64,000 nt of DNA, from the NCBI RefSeq assembly GCF_001425055.1, contig NZ_LMDK01000021.1, forward strand, positions 1 to 64,000. The letters run 5' to 3'. The translations under genes were made by a program, and so were the position numbers. The DNA comes from Pelomonas sp. Root1237 (GTDB taxonomy: Bacteria; Pseudomonadota; Gammaproteobacteria; Burkholderiales; Burkholderiaceae_C). Shown one piece after another: positions 54,113 through 63,584 of the stretch. Every line of letters starts with the position of its first letter. The stretch's first letter is position 1. The notes under the pieces were generated by a model. It saw only the letters and a list, made by a program, of their open reading frames with translations. It did no database searches and was not told where the DNA came from.

Positions 54113-55138
54113 ATGTCCATCCGTCTGCTCGCCCGCATGCTCGCGGGCATTGGTCTTTGTGCTGCCGCCTTCGCAGCCTCGGCCACCGGCCCGTATTCCG
54201 GACTCGTCGTTTTCGGCGACAGCCTGTCCGACAGCGGCAACAACGCTTTGCTGCTGTCTCAGGGCCCCGGTGGGCTGCCGCCCGTCAACATTCCGGGCGA
54301 CGGCTACTACAGCAAGATCCCGTCGACGGCGGGCACGTATTCCAATGGCTGGGTCTGGACGCAGTACTTCGCGCAATCGCTCGGCGTGGCGCTATCGCCC
54401 TCACTGGCCGGCGGCAATAACTTCGCCTTCGGTGGTGCACAGACCAGTCTGAACGGTGGCGAGATTCCGCAGTTGCCGGGCTTCCCGTACAGCATGCAAA
54501 CCCAGCTTGGCATGTATCTGGGCGCCACCGGCAACCTCGCCGATCCGAACGCTCTTTACGTGGTGGCCGGCGGCGGCAACAACATCCGTGTCGCATTGGA
54601 AGCGATCGCCATGGGTGCCGACGCTGACGCCACGGCTGCCGCGACAGTGGCCAGCTACGCCGCCGACATGGCCGGCATCGTTGGCAGCCTCAAGCTCGCC
54701 GGCGCCCAGCATGTGCTGGTGCTGAACACGCCGAACTTCGGCCTCACGCCGCTGGCCAACGCGATGGGCGCCAGCGGCCAGGCCTCGGCGCTGAGCTTCG
54801 CCATGGACACCGCCCTCACCGGCGCGCTGGCTGGCAGCGGCGCACAGGTCTTCGACATGTACGGCTTCATGACGAGCGCCGTGGACAATGCCTCGCAGCT
54901 GGGCTTCAGCAACTGGACCAATGCCTGCGCAGCAACCACCAGCAGCTGCGATCTCAGCACCGCGCTGTTCTGGGACGGCATCCACCCCACGACCCTGGCG
55001 CACCAGCAGCTCGCTGCAGCCGTGTTCGCGGTGGCCGTGCCTGAGCCCGACATGGCCGCGCTGCTGGCCGTTGGCCTCGTCGTCGTGGCGCTGGCGGGCT
55101 CAAGGGCCCGGCGCCGGGCAGTTGTCCAGCAGGGCTGA
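54113..55138 (+). CDS. GDSL/SGNH lipase or esterase with PEP-CTERM signal
   Basis: A 341-residue exported esterase: signal peptide (to about 25), GDSLSDSG with nucleophile Ser37, oxyanion and block III Asn residues, and DGIHPTTLAH with the catalytic Asp/His. The C-terminus is VPEP followed by a hydrophobic helix and RARRR, the PEP-CTERM sorting signal, implying an exosortase elsewhere in the genome. Its last 39 bp overlap the convergent LysR gene. Confidence 0.88.
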   Translation: MSIRLLARMLAGIGLCAAAFAASATGPYSGLVVFGDSLSDSGNNALLLSQGPGGLPPVNIPGDGYYSKIPSTAGTYSNGWVWTQYFAQSLGVALSPSLAGGNNFAFGGAQTSLNGGEIPQLPGFPYSMQTQLGMYLGATGNLADPNALYVVAGGGNNIRVALEAIAMGADADATAAATVASYAADMAGIVGSLKLAGAQHVLVLNTPNFGLTPLANAMGASGQASALSFAMDTALTGALAGSGAQVFDMYGFMTSAVDNASQLGFSNWTNACAATTSSCDLSTALFWDGIHPTTLAHQQLAAAVFAVAVPEPDMAALLAVGLVVVALAGSRARRRAVVQQG

Positions 55139-56026
55139 CATCGCCTCCAGAAACACCCGGGTGCGCAACGGCATCAGCCGGCGCTCCGGGAACACCGCCC
55201 AGCAGCTCGAGCCCGGCAGGTGCCAGTCCGGCAGCAGGCGCTGCAGCCGGCCCAGCGCCAGCGCATCCCTGACGATGAGGCGGTCAATGCCGGCGATGCC
55301 GACGCCGCTTTGCGCCAGCTGAGCCAGCAGGCTGGGCGCATTGGCCAACGTGCGCTGCGCCGGCCGGGCAAGGTGGGGCTCGGCCCCCTCGCGCTGCAGC
55401 CGCCAGGGCACGGGCTCGCCGTGGCGGGTCAGCAGCATCAGCCCGTGCATGGTGTCCAAGGCCTGCGGCAACAACGGCTCGCCGACCCGCTCCAGATAGC
55501 CCGGTGACGCGTACAGGCCCCAATGCGTCGTCGCCAGCTTGCGCGCGGCGAGCTGGCTGTCCTCGTCCATCGATCCCATGCGGATGGCAAGGTCGAAGCC
55601 CTCGCCGATCAGGTCCACGCGCCGCGGCGTCAGGTCCAGCTCCAGCTGCACCTCCGGGTAGGCCAGCGCGAATTCGGCCAGCATGCCGGCCGCCACCTCC
55701 TGGGCGAAGTCCGCCGGCATGCTGACGCGCAACCGGCCGCTGGGTTTTTGCTGGCGGTGCAGGGCCAGCGCCAGCGCGCCATCCACCTCTGAAGCGACTG
55801 CCCGCGCGTGCTCCAGCACGCCGGCGCCGAAGTCAGTCAGTGTCAACTTGCGCGTCGTGCGCTGCAGCAGCTTCTCGCCCAGCCGGGTCTCCAGCGCGCC
55901 GATGCGCCGCGACACCGTGCTCTTGGGCCAGTGCACCCGCTCGGCGGCGCGGCTGAAGCTGCCGGCCTCCATGACGCGGGCAAACAGCAGCAGGTCGTCG
56001 GCGTCTGATTCCATCATTGGCCCCAT
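55100..56026 (-). CDS. LysR-family regulator
   Basis: A 308-residue LTTR with an N-terminal HTH (LLLFARVMEAGSFSRAAER) and a substrate-binding domain. The Met at 56017 is an alternative start. It is divergent from the azoreductase-pirin pair and likely regulates it. The 3' end overlaps the GDSL gene by 39 bp. Confidence 0.87.
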   Translation of the reverse strand: MGPMMESDADDLLLFARVMEAGSFSRAAERVHWPKSTVSRRIGALETRLGEKLLQRTTRKLTLTDFGAGVLEHARAVASEVDGALALALHRQQKPSGRLRVSMPADFAQEVAAGMLAEFALAYPEVQLELDLTPRRVDLIGEGFDLAIRMGSMDEDSQLAARKLATTHWGLYASPGYLERVGEPLLPQALDTMHGLMLLTRHGEPVPWRLQREGAEPHLARPAQRTLANAPSLLAQLAQSGVGIAGIDRLIVRDALALGRLQRLLPDWHLPGSSCWAVFPERRLMPLRTRVFLEAMSALLDNCPAPGP

Positions 56027-56062
56027 TGATCCATTGGCGGAACAATCATATGCAAATCACCG

Positions 56063-56073
56063 ACTTCTGAAGT
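56063..56073. promoter_or_regulatory. palindrome ACTTC-T-GAAGT in the LysR/azoR divergent promoter
   Basis: Perfect 5+5 inverted repeat centred between the two starts. It could be a LysR half-site pair, though it lacks the exact T-N11-A form. Confidence 0.3.
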
Positions 56074-56128
56074 TGATTGGACAGTCCTAGAGTTCATTCC
56101 ATCGCAACCGCCAACCTGGAGCACCCGA

Positions 56129-56734
56129 ATGAACATCCTGCAAATCAACGCCAGCGCCCGTCGTGCCACCGATGACCAAGGTTCGGTTTCCACCCGCCTG
56201 GCCAGCGAACTGACCGCCGGCCTGCGCGCCGCCAACCCTGGCGCCACGACCACCGTGCGCGATCTGACGCTGACACCCCAACCTGTGCTCGACGAAGCCG
56301 CGCTGGGCGCCCTGTTCACGCCAGCCGACCAGCGCACGCCCGAGCAGGCCGCCCGCGTCGCGCTGGACGACGCGCTGATCGCCGAACTGCAGGCCGCCGA
56401 CACCGTCGTCATCGGCGTGCCGATGTACAACTTCAACATCACCGCCCAGCTCAAGAACTGGATCGACGCCGTCGCCCGCGCCGGCGTCACCTTCAAGTAC
56501 GGTGAGAAGGGCCCTGTCGGCCTGGTGACCGGCAAGAAGGTCTACATCGTCACCAGCCGCGGCGGCATCCATCGCGACCAGCCCAGCGACCAGATGACGC
56601 CCTATCTGCGCGCCGTGCTGGCCTTCCTGGGCATGACCGATGTCGAGTTCGTCTACGCTGAGGGCATGGCCTTCGCCGCAGAGCAAGGCCTCGCCAACGC
56701 CCGCGCCCAGATCTCCGAATTTCTGATCGCCTGA
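56129..56734 (+). CDS. azoR: FMN-dependent NADH-azoreductase
   Basis: A 201-residue flavodoxin-fold oxidoreductase of the AzoR family: [12 protein letters not shown] start, [18 protein letters not shown] (FMN-binding) and the SRGG loop. It reduces quinones and azo compounds with NADH. The pirin gene starts nine bases downstream. Confidence 0.9.
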   Translation: MNILQINASARRATDDQGSVSTRLASELTAGLRAANPGATTTVRDLTLTPQPVLDEAALGALFTPADQRTPEQAARVALDDALIAELQAADTVVIGVPMYNFNITAQLKNWIDAVARAGVTFKYGEKGPVGLVTGKKVYIVTSRGGIHRDQPSDQMTPYLRAVLAFLGMTDVEFVYAEGMAFAAEQGLANARAQISEFLIA

Positions 56735-56743
56735 AAGAACGCC

Positions 56744-57613
56744 ATGAACACCGTCGCCACTTCCCTGTTGAACCAACCGCGCGAGGTCGAGCGCCTCGTC
56801 GCTGGTCAGCCGACCAGCGACGGTGCCGGCGTCAAGCTCAACCGCGTGCTGACGCAGAACCTGCAGCGCCGGCTGGACCCCTTCCTGATGCTCGACGCCT
56901 TCGGCACGGACAACCCCGACGACTACATCGCCGGCTTCCCTGACCACCCGCACCGCGGCTTCGAGACCATCACCTACATGCTCAATGGCCGCATGCGCCA
57001 CCGCGACTCGGCCGGCAACGAAGGCCTGATCAGCGACGGCGGCGTGCAATGGATGACCGCCGGCCGCGGCGTCATCCACAGCGAGACGCCGGAGCAGAAC
57101 GCGGGCCGCATGGCCGGCTTCCAGCTCTGGCTCAACCTGCCCGCCAAGGACAAGCTGCGCGCGCCCTGGTACCGCGATGTGGCCAGCCACGAGGTGCCGG
57201 AGTTCGAGCGCGACGGCGTCAAGGCGCGCGTCATTGCCGGCGCGAGCCATGGTGTCGAGGGTGCCGTGCAGCGCGACAGCACCGAGCCGCTATACCTCGA
57301 CCTGCACTTCGCGCCCGGCGCCCGCTTCGAGCAATTGCTGCCGCCCGAGTTCAATGCATTCGTCTATGTCTACGAAGGCGGGCTGAAGTTCGAGACCGGC
57401 TGCCAGGTGCCCTCGGGCCGCATGGCCATCCTCGCCAACACGCCCGGCAGCGACGGCGTACGCCTGCAAGCTGGCGACCAGCCGACCCGCGCGCTGCTGA
57501 TTGCCGGCAAGCCGCTGGGCGAGCCCATTGCGCAGTACGGCCCCTTTGTCATGAACACCGAGGCGGAGCTCGTGCAGGCCGTGCGCGACTTCCAGGCCGG
57601 CAGACTCGCCTGA
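56744..57613 (+). CDS. pirin-family protein
   Basis: A 289-residue bicupin. The metal ligands are visible as HPHRGFETI and the downstream GRGVIHSETPE (His, Glu). Bacterial pirins include quercetinases. Pairing with azoR and a LysR regulator suggests a role in aromatic or quinone stress. Confidence 0.9.
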   Translation: MNTVATSLLNQPREVERLVAGQPTSDGAGVKLNRVLTQNLQRRLDPFLMLDAFGTDNPDDYIAGFPDHPHRGFETITYMLNGRMRHRDSAGNEGLISDGGVQWMTAGRGVIHSETPEQNAGRMAGFQLWLNLPAKDKLRAPWYRDVASHEVPEFERDGVKARVIAGASHGVEGAVQRDSTEPLYLDLHFAPGARFEQLLPPEFNAFVYVYEGGLKFETGCQVPSGRMAILANTPGSDGVRLQAGDQPTRALLIAGKPLGEPIAQYGPFVMNTEAELVQAVRDFQAGRLA

Positions 57614-57617
57614 ACGC

Positions 57618-58517
57618 ATGGACCGCTTGCAGGCCATGGAAGTCTTCGTCGCCGTTGTCGACAGCGGCGGCTTCGCGAGCGCGGCGCGCAAGCTGGACCT
57701 GTCGGCCCCAGTCGTCACGCGCGCTGTGGCCGAACTGGAAGAGCGCCTGGGCGTGCGCCTGCTGACGCGCACCACCCGCGCCGTGCGCGTCACCGAGGCC
57801 GGCGCCCGCTATGCCGAGGACTGCCGGCGCATCCTCGCCGACGTGGGCGACTCCGAGGCCGCCACCAGCGGCAGCCGCAGCCAGCTCAAGGGCCTGCTCA
57901 GCGTCACGGCGCCGGTGCTGTTCGGCAACTTGCACGTCACGCCCATCGTCACCGACTATCTGCAGCGCTACCCGGACGTCGACGCGCAATGCGTCTTCGT
58001 CGACCGCGTCGTCAACCTCGTCGACGAGGGCCTGGACGTGGCCGTGCGCATCGGCGAGCTGCCGGACTCCTCCCTGCGCGCTATCGGCGTTGGCCAGGTG
58101 CGGCGCATGCTGCTGGCGTCGCCCGGCTATCTGGCCACGCATGGCCGGCCGCAGCGCCCCGATGGGCTGTCGGGACACACGCTGATCCAGCCCACCCAGG
58201 TAGCGCCCTACCCTGAATGGCGCTTTGCCGAAGCGGGTCGACCGCTGGTGCAGCGCATCCGCCCCCGCTTGCGCACGACAACCAATGATGCCGCCCGCTC
58301 CTTCGCGCTGGCCGGCCTGGGCATCGTGCGCCTGCTCAGCTACCAGGCCGCCGACGCGCTGGCCCGGGGCGAGTTGCTGCCCTTGCTCGAGGATTTCGAG
58401 CCGCCGACCATCCCCGTCCACATCGTGCATCACGAGGGCCGGCACATGACACAGAAAGTGCGTGCCTTTGTCGACCTGGCGGTGGACAGCCTGCGCGCGA
58501 ATCCCGCCCTGCGCTAA
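57618..58517 (+). CDS. LysR-family regulator
   Basis: A 299-residue LTTR (HTH: MDRLQAMEVFVAVVDSGGF; RLLTRTTRAVRVTEAG). It starts four bases after the pirin stop, so it is likely in the same transcript, which then has a LysR gene at each side. Its stop overlaps the convergent PNPOx gene by four bases. Confidence 0.88.
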   Translation: MDRLQAMEVFVAVVDSGGFASAARKLDLSAPVVTRAVAELEERLGVRLLTRTTRAVRVTEAGARYAEDCRRILADVGDSEAATSGSRSQLKGLLSVTAPVLFGNLHVTPIVTDYLQRYPDVDAQCVFVDRVVNLVDEGLDVAVRIGELPDSSLRAIGVGQVRRMLLASPGYLATHGRPQRPDGLSGHTLIQPTQVAPYPEWRFAEAGRPLVQRIRPRLRTTTNDAARSFALAGLGIVRLLSYQAADALARGELLPLLEDFEPPTIPVHIVHHEGRHMTQKVRAFVDLAVDSLRANPALR

Positions 58518-59425
58518 ACGTTCTGCGGTGCCCAGTCGCGGAACCGCCAGCGCAGCGGCAGCGCATCACGCAGCCACCAGCCCTCATCCAGGTGGAAGCG
58601 CCAGGCGCGCTCGGCCTTGTCGTCGAGCGCGGCCCGTTCCGGCCCGTCCCAGACGATCTCGGCGCGACCCGTCAGGCTCAACAGATCGCCGCGCTCGAAG
58701 TCAATGAAGAGCAGGCCCGCGCGTCCGTCGAGTTGCAGATTGCCCAGCGTCATGAACATGCGGTTGCCGGAGTAGTCCGGCACCAGCAACGTGCGTGCGT
58801 CCTCTTGCGTGACGAAGCCGGCGGGACCGCCGCGGTGCGACACATCCGCCCCTGCAGCGCCCGCATGCGTGGCGACGAACAAGGTATCGGCGGCGGCGAT
58901 CAGCCAGGCCGCGTCGCCGTCCAGTTGCGACACGCGCTCGATGACGCGCGGCCGCGTGTCCGCCGCATCGCGCACCCATTCAACCTCGCGGCCCTGGATG
59001 TACTGCGGGCAGTTGCCTACCGTCTGCTCCACCTGCAGCCGCAACCCTGAGGGCTCGACCGCCAGCAGCCTGCCGTTGACGCGGTTGCGCCGCCGCGTGT
59101 GCAGCTCGATGCCCAGCAAGCCGAGCCGCGCGCCCGGTGTCATGCCGGCCGCGGCCGGATCACCCGGGATGGGCGTGGCCGCGAAGGTCAGATGCCAGGC
59201 ATCCGGCGCCTGCACGAAACCCGGCGGCCCCACCAGCACCGTGGCCCAGGGCCGACCGGTCGGGTCCACACTGCCGGCCAGCATCAGCGGCAGCTGCTCG
59301 TAGAAGCGCTGGTGCTGCTCGGGCATGTGGTCGCGCACGACGCGGCGACCGACCTCGGCCATGCGCTCGGCGACGCCGACGCGAGACTGCACGGCGACCT
59401 CGCCGGCGTGGAAGGGTTGATCCAT
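58514..59425 (-). CDS. pyridoxamine 5'-phosphate oxidase-family protein
   Basis: A 303-residue FMN-binding split-barrel protein (ADTLFVATHAG region; TQEDARTLLVPDYSGNRMF). It is longer than PdxH and probably binds FMN in an unassigned redox role. Repeat copy 5 lies upstream of it. Confidence 0.78.
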   Translation of the reverse strand: MDQPFHAGEVAVQSRVGVAERMAEVGRRVVRDHMPEQHQRFYEQLPLMLAGSVDPTGRPWATVLVGPPGFVQAPDAWHLTFAATPIPGDPAAAGMTPGARLGLLGIELHTRRRNRVNGRLLAVEPSGLRLQVEQTVGNCPQYIQGREVEWVRDAADTRPRVIERVSQLDGDAAWLIAAADTLFVATHAGAAGADVSHRGGPAGFVTQEDARTLLVPDYSGNRMFMTLGNLQLDGRAGLLFIDFERGDLLSLTGRAEIVWDGPERAALDDKAERAWRFHLDEGWWLRDALPLRWRFRDWAPQNV

Positions 59426-59446
59426 TTTCAGTGGCCTTTCGTATTT

Positions 59447-59590
59447 GCGGGCCGAGCGCCGGGCCGCTCCCTAGCCGGCCCGCCCTGGCGATGTGCTCGC
59501 GGCTCGATGCCGGGAGCATCGCCGTCCCCTCGGGGGACCGGCCGGGCACAGCCGCGTTCAGCGGGATGGGACCGGGCGAGGGGCTTCATT
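59447..59590 (-). repeat. structured intergenic repeat, copy 5 (short form)
   Basis: On the minus strand it follows the GST stop at once (AATGAAGCCCCTCG). The core hairpin has stem end CTCCCGGC/GCCGCGAG (one mismatch) around ATCGA. The flanking GGGCCGCTCCCTAGCCGGCCC half is shared with the other copies. Confidence 0.78.
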
Positions 59591-60214
59591 TCAGGCGGCC
59601 CGCAGGCCGGCCGGCGTGGTCTTGAACGGCACAAAGCCCGGCAACGCCTCGATGCGCGCGAGCCAGGCACGCAGCGCCGGATAAGGCGCCAGGTCCACAT
59701 TGCCCTCGGGCGCGTTGACGATATAGCTGTAGCCGGCGATGTCGGCCAGCGTGGCGTGGCCGCCGACGAGGAAGGAGCGACGAGCCAGCTCGCCTTCCAT
59801 GACCTTGAACAAGGTGTGAGCCCGGTTGATCACCTCGTCAGCATCGAAGCGTGCGCCGAACACGGTGACGAGGCGGGCCGCCGCGGGGCCGAAGGCGATC
59901 AGGCCCGAGGCCACCGACAGCCAGGCCTGCACCGCCGCGCGACCGGCGGCGTCGGCCGGCAGCCAGCGGCCCGCCGGGTCGTACTTGCTGGCCAGGTAGA
60001 CCAGGATGGCCGTGCTGTCCCAGACGCAATGGCCGTCGTCATCCAGCAGCGGCAACTGGCCGAAGGGATGGCGGGCGAGGAACTCGGGCGTCTTGTGTGC
60101 GCGGGTGGCGAAGTCAATGTCGACGAGTTCATGCGGCAGGCCCAGCAGGGACAGTGCGAGCTCGGCGCGGTGGGCGTGGCCAGACAGCGCGTGGCGGTAC
60201 AGCTTGAGGGTCAT
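59591..60214 (-). CDS. glutathione S-transferase
   Basis: A 207-residue GST: thioredoxin-fold N-terminal domain ([42 protein letters not shown]) and helical C-terminal domain. A Ser (SGHAH) is the likely catalytic residue. The start codon is preceded by GAAGGC. Confidence 0.9.
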   Translation of the reverse strand: MTLKLYRHALSGHAHRAELALSLLGLPHELVDIDFATRAHKTPEFLARHPFGQLPLLDDDGHCVWDSTAILVYLASKYDPAGRWLPADAAGRAAVQAWLSVASGLIAFGPAAARLVTVFGARFDADEVINRAHTLFKVMEGELARRSFLVGGHATLADIAGYSYIVNAPEGNVDLAPYPALRAWLARIEALPGFVPFKTTPAGLRAA

Positions 60215-60315
60215 GGAAGGCTCCGTTGAAGACGGGACCACTGTGCCCAGCGCCGCGCCCTGGCGAAACGGCGCGCGCCGCAAGTCATTCTTTCCGCGGC
60301 CGATGGGAGTCGCCG

Positions 60316-60828
60316 TCAGCTCAGCCGTCGCCCCACCAGCACCAGGTCCTTCTCCACGCCCTCCAGCCGCGCCACCCGCGGCATGAAGCCCCAGCGCTCG
60401 AAGCCATGCTTCTCGAACAGGCGCAGGCTGCCAACGTTGGACGCAAAGATCGTCGCCGTCAGCGTCTCGATGCCCAGCGCGGGCGAACTGGCAATGGCCT
60501 GTGCCAACAGATAGCTGCCCAGGCCCCTGGCCTGGTAGGTGGGGTGCAGGTAGATGGCCAGGTCGGCCGTGATGAAGTAGCCCGGCCTCTCGTTCATAAA
60601 GTGGAAGAAGCCGAGATAGCCGATGGCGCCCCGGCCGGGCCTGTCGCTGTCCTCGGCCACCCACAGCGGCCGGTGGTCGGGCGTGTGCTGGTCGAAAGAC
60701 GGGCGGCGTTTGGCCACGGTCGTCGGTTCGAGGTCGCAACTGCAGGTGCGCGTCGCGACGGCGAAGTTGTAGATGTCGACGATGCGCGGCAGGTCGTCGG
60801 CGATGGCATCGCGGTGCAGATAGGCCAT
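60316..60828 (-). CDS. GNAT-family N-acetyltransferase
   Basis: A 170-residue acetyltransferase with the acetyl-CoA loop [14 protein letters not shown] and C-terminal [16 protein letters not shown], resembling phosphinothricin/methionine sulfoximine-type acetyltransferases (IVDIYNFAV start region). It is divergent from the methyltransferase gene. An in-frame ATG at 60852 is an alternative start. Confidence 0.85.
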   Translation of the reverse strand: MAYLHRDAIADDLPRIVDIYNFAVATRTCSCDLEPTTVAKRRPSFDQHTPDHRPLWVAEDSDRPGRGAIGYLGFFHFMNERPGYFITADLAIYLHPTYQARGLGSYLLAQAIASSPALGIETLTATIFASNVGSLRLFEKHGFERWGFMPRVARLEGVEKDLVLVGRRLS

Positions 60829-60866
60829 GAGGGGCGAGGTTAGCGGCGGCAAGGCAAGATGCCGCC

Positions 60867-61502
60867 ATGGACAACCCTCGCCGCCACAGCCCCGCCGCCG
60901 AACGCAACGGCCCGCCCATCCTCGCGGCCCTGCAGCGCCTGTTGCCGCATCGACCGTCAGGAGGCCTGCTGCTGGAAATCGCCAGCGGCACGGGCCAGCA
61001 TGCGGCTTTTCTCAGCGAAGGGTTGCCGGGTTGGCAATGGCAGCCCAGCGACTTCGATGCGGCCTCGCTGCCATCGATTGCCGCCTGGTGCGAAGGCCTG
61101 GCCCGCGTGCGCCCGCCCATCACGCTGAACGTGCTCGACGCCGACTGGGCGGGCGTGCCGGCGCAGGTCGACGCGATCTACTGCGCCAACATGATCCACA
61201 TCGCGCCCTGGGCCAGCACGGCCGGGCTGATGCAGGGCGCCGCGCGGCATCTCGCGCCCGACGGGTTGCTGATCACCTACGGCCCCTACCTCGTCGACGG
61301 CGAGGCCACGGCGCCGAGCAATCTCGCCTTCGATGCCGACCTGCGCGAGCGCAATCCAGCATGGGGCATCCGCCGGTTGAACGATGTCGCGGAGCAAGCC
61401 GCGGCCGCGGGTCTGCAACTGCGCGAACGGCTGGACATGCCGGCCAACAACCTGCTGCTCGCCTGGCAGCGCATCTCTCAGGCCAGCCCGGCCGCCAGGT
61501 GA
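60867..61502 (+). CDS. DUF938 SAM-dependent methyltransferase-like protein
   Basis: A 211-residue Rossmann methyltransferase of the DUF938 group ([13 protein letters not shown] as the SAM loop; ANMIHIAPW). The substrate is unknown. Its last 25 bp overlap the convergent LysR gene. Confidence 0.85.
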   Translation: MDNPRRHSPAAERNGPPILAALQRLLPHRPSGGLLLEIASGTGQHAAFLSEGLPGWQWQPSDFDAASLPSIAAWCEGLARVRPPITLNVLDADWAGVPAQVDAIYCANMIHIAPWASTAGLMQGAARHLAPDGLLITYGPYLVDGEATAPSNLAFDADLRERNPAWGIRRLNDVAEQAAAAGLQLRERLDMPANNLLLAWQRISQASPAAR

Positions 61503-62383
61503 TCGCCAAAAGCCCTGACCTTGGCTGAGTTGCGCCGCTGCGGCGGGCTGACGAGCTGAATGGGAATATCGCGGCCTGGCCAATGCGGCAATGCAGGCTC
61601 CACCTCGCCGCTGGCCAGCTCGGCCTCGAACAGCCAGGTCGGCCCGAGGGCCAGGCCCATGCCGCTCAGCACCGCCTCGCGAATGACCTCGCCATTGTTG
61701 GTTTGCAGATTGCCGCCCACCTGCACCGTGACAAGGCTGCCCGGCGCGGCGCTGGCGCCCGGGCCGGCCGCCAGCGTCCAGGCGTCACGCGAGCGCAGTT
61801 CGCTGTAGACCAGGCAGTTGTGAGCCAACAGATCCGCCGGCTCGCGCGGCGGATCACCCCGCCCCTCGAAGTAGCCGCGCCGCGCGACGACCAAGCGCCG
61901 CGTCGTGCCGATGCGGCGCGCGACAAGGCTGGAGTCCGGCTGCTCGCCGATGCGCACCGACACGTCGATGCCCTGCTCGATGAGGTCGACAAAGCCGTCG
62001 CTGACGCGCAGGTCGATCCTCACGCCAGGGTGTGCAGCCAGGAAGCTGCGCACCAGCGGCAGCAGCTTGAGCCGGCCGAAGCTGACCGACGTCGCGACGC
62101 GCAGCCAACCCTGCAACCGGTGCTCGCCCGCGCGCAACTCGCTCTCGGCCTCGGCGATCTCGGCCACCAGCCGCCGCGCCTGCTCCACATAGCGCTCACC
62201 CGCCTCGGTGAGCTTCAGCGCCCGCGTGCTGCGGGCCAGCAGCTGCGCGCCCAGTGCCTTCTCCAGCGCCGCCACCTGCTTGCTGACGGCGCTCTGCGTG
62301 CTGCCCAGTTCGCGTGCCGCCGCCGAGAAGCTGCCCAGCTCGACGACCCGCACCAGGGTCTGCATTGACTGCAATCGGTCCAT
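61478..62383 (-). CDS. LysR-family regulator
   Basis: A 301-residue LTTR (MDRLQSMQTLVRVVELGSF; LLARSTRALKLTEAG), divergent from the SDR gene it probably controls. Confidence 0.88.
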   Translation of the reverse strand: MDRLQSMQTLVRVVELGSFSAAARELGSTQSAVSKQVAALEKALGAQLLARSTRALKLTEAGERYVEQARRLVAEIAEAESELRAGEHRLQGWLRVATSVSFGRLKLLPLVRSFLAAHPGVRIDLRVSDGFVDLIEQGIDVSVRIGEQPDSSLVARRIGTTRRLVVARRGYFEGRGDPPREPADLLAHNCLVYSELRSRDAWTLAAGPGASAAPGSLVTVQVGGNLQTNNGEVIREAVLSGMGLALGPTWLFEAELASGEVEPALPHWPGRDIPIQLVSPPQRRNSAKVRAFGDHLAAGLA

Positions 62384-62462
62384 GCCTGCTTGTTTCAGTC
62401 TTGATTGGAATAAATCTTAGGCAAACCGGCCGGCTTCTGCATTGAGGAGGCAGCAATCACAG

Positions 62463-62474
62463 TGAGTTCACTCA
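62463..62474. promoter_or_regulatory. palindrome TGAGT-TC-ACTCA upstream of SDR
   Basis: Perfect 5+5 inverted repeat 18 bases before the SDR start, in the divergent LysR/SDR region. A possible operator. Confidence 0.3.
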
Positions 62475-62492
62475 ACCACTGGAGTCATTTCC

Positions 62493-63248
62493 ATGACCTC
62501 GTCTCGCATCGTCCTCATCACCGGCGCCCTGACCGGCATTGGCCGCGCCACCGCCCTCGCCTTTGCCAAGGAAGGCTCAGTCGTCGTCGTCAGCGGTCGC
62601 CGCGAACCCGAAGGCCAGGCTCTGGCCGCCGAACTGAAAACGCAAGGCGCCGCAGACGCCACCTTCATCCGCGCCGACGTGCGCCACGAGGCCGAGGTGC
62701 GCTCGCTCGTCGAGCAGACGGTCGAGCGCTTCGGCCGCCTGGACGTGGCCGTCAACAACGCCGGCACCGAGGGCAGCAACGGCCCGATCGCCGAGCAGAG
62801 CACCGAGAACTACGACGCCATCTTCGACACCAATGTGCGCGGCATGCTGTTCTCGCTGAAGCACGAGATGCGCGCCATGCTGGCCCAGGGCAGCGGCGCC
62901 ATCGTCAACCTGTCGTCGGTGGCCGGGCTGATCGGCTTTGCGGGCGCGTCGGTCTATGTGGCCAGCAAGCATGCGGTCGAAGGCCTGACCAAGAGCGCCG
63001 CGCTCGAAGGCGCCGCCGCCGGCGTGCGCGTCAACGCCGTCGCGCCGGGACCTGTCCAGACCGACATGATGGAACGCTTCCTCGGCCGCAGCGAAGACGC
63101 CAAGGCCGGCCTGCTCGCCGCCATCCCGGCCAAGCGCGCCGGCACGGTGGACGAGATCGCGCAGACCATCGTCTTCCTGGCAAGCGACAAGGCGCGCTAT
63201 CTGACGGGGCAGTCGCTGGCGGTGGATGGGGGGTTCACGGCGCAGTAG
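62493..63248 (+). CDS. short-chain dehydrogenase/reductase
   Basis: A 251-residue classical SDR: cofactor loop TGALTGIG, NNAG, catalytic Ser in NLSSVAG and YVASK. The SGRR after beta-2 favours NADP. Substrate unknown. Confidence 0.93.
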   Translation: MTSSRIVLITGALTGIGRATALAFAKEGSVVVVSGRREPEGQALAAELKTQGAADATFIRADVRHEAEVRSLVEQTVERFGRLDVAVNNAGTEGSNGPIAEQSTENYDAIFDTNVRGMLFSLKHEMRAMLAQGSGAIVNLSSVAGLIGFAGASVYVASKHAVEGLTKSAALEGAAAGVRVNAVAPGPVQTDMMERFLGRSEDAKAGLLAAIPAKRAGTVDEIAQTIVFLASDKARYLTGQSLAVDGGFTAQ

Positions 63249-63297
63249 GCGCCGCGACCGTGCGGCGCGGGTGTTAGCCTGTGCCGCACGGTGTGTC

Positions 63298-63462
63298 TCA
63301 GGCGCAACGGCAGACGGGTTGGCACGCGCAGTTCGGTCCGCAGGCGCAGCCGGCAGTGGCTGCCGCGGCGGCCAGTTGGGTCGCAAGCGACTGGCAACCG
63401 CAGGTGCAGGAGGCGCCGGGGCAGTTGGCGCAATTGCAGGCGGGGGTGGTGGTGTTTTGCAT
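63298..63462 (-). CDS. metallothionein-like Cys-rich small protein
   Basis: A 54-residue protein, easily missed because it is so short. Twelve Cys lie at 9, 11, 14, 19, 21, 23 and 39, 41, 45, 47, 51, 53, almost all in CxC pairs: two six-Cys domains separated by the Ala-rich spacer QSLATQLAAAAATAG. There is no His and no signal peptide. CACGGAG precedes the ATG at a suitable distance. A cytoplasmic metal (Zn/Cu/Cd) sequestration role follows from the Cys arrangement; I cannot place it in a named metallothionein family. The divergent AraC-type gene may regulate it. Confidence 0.75.
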   Translation of the reverse strand: MQNTTTPACNCANCPGASCTCGCQSLATQLAAAAATAGCACGPNCACQPVCRCA

Positions 63463-63584
63463 GGATAGCTCCGTGAAGTGACAAAGATGCGGACCGGTTT
63501 GTCCGTGAAAAGAATTCTGTTCATTGCGGGCCCTGCCGGCTTGAACAAAACGGCTGATCTGCGCTGGCGCAGCGGGAGGCGTTG

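Noticed and set aside
59591-61123. Extended minus frame joining the GST to sequence upstream
   Set aside because: It would run through the acetyltransferase region in a wrong frame; the GST family start at 60214 is clear.
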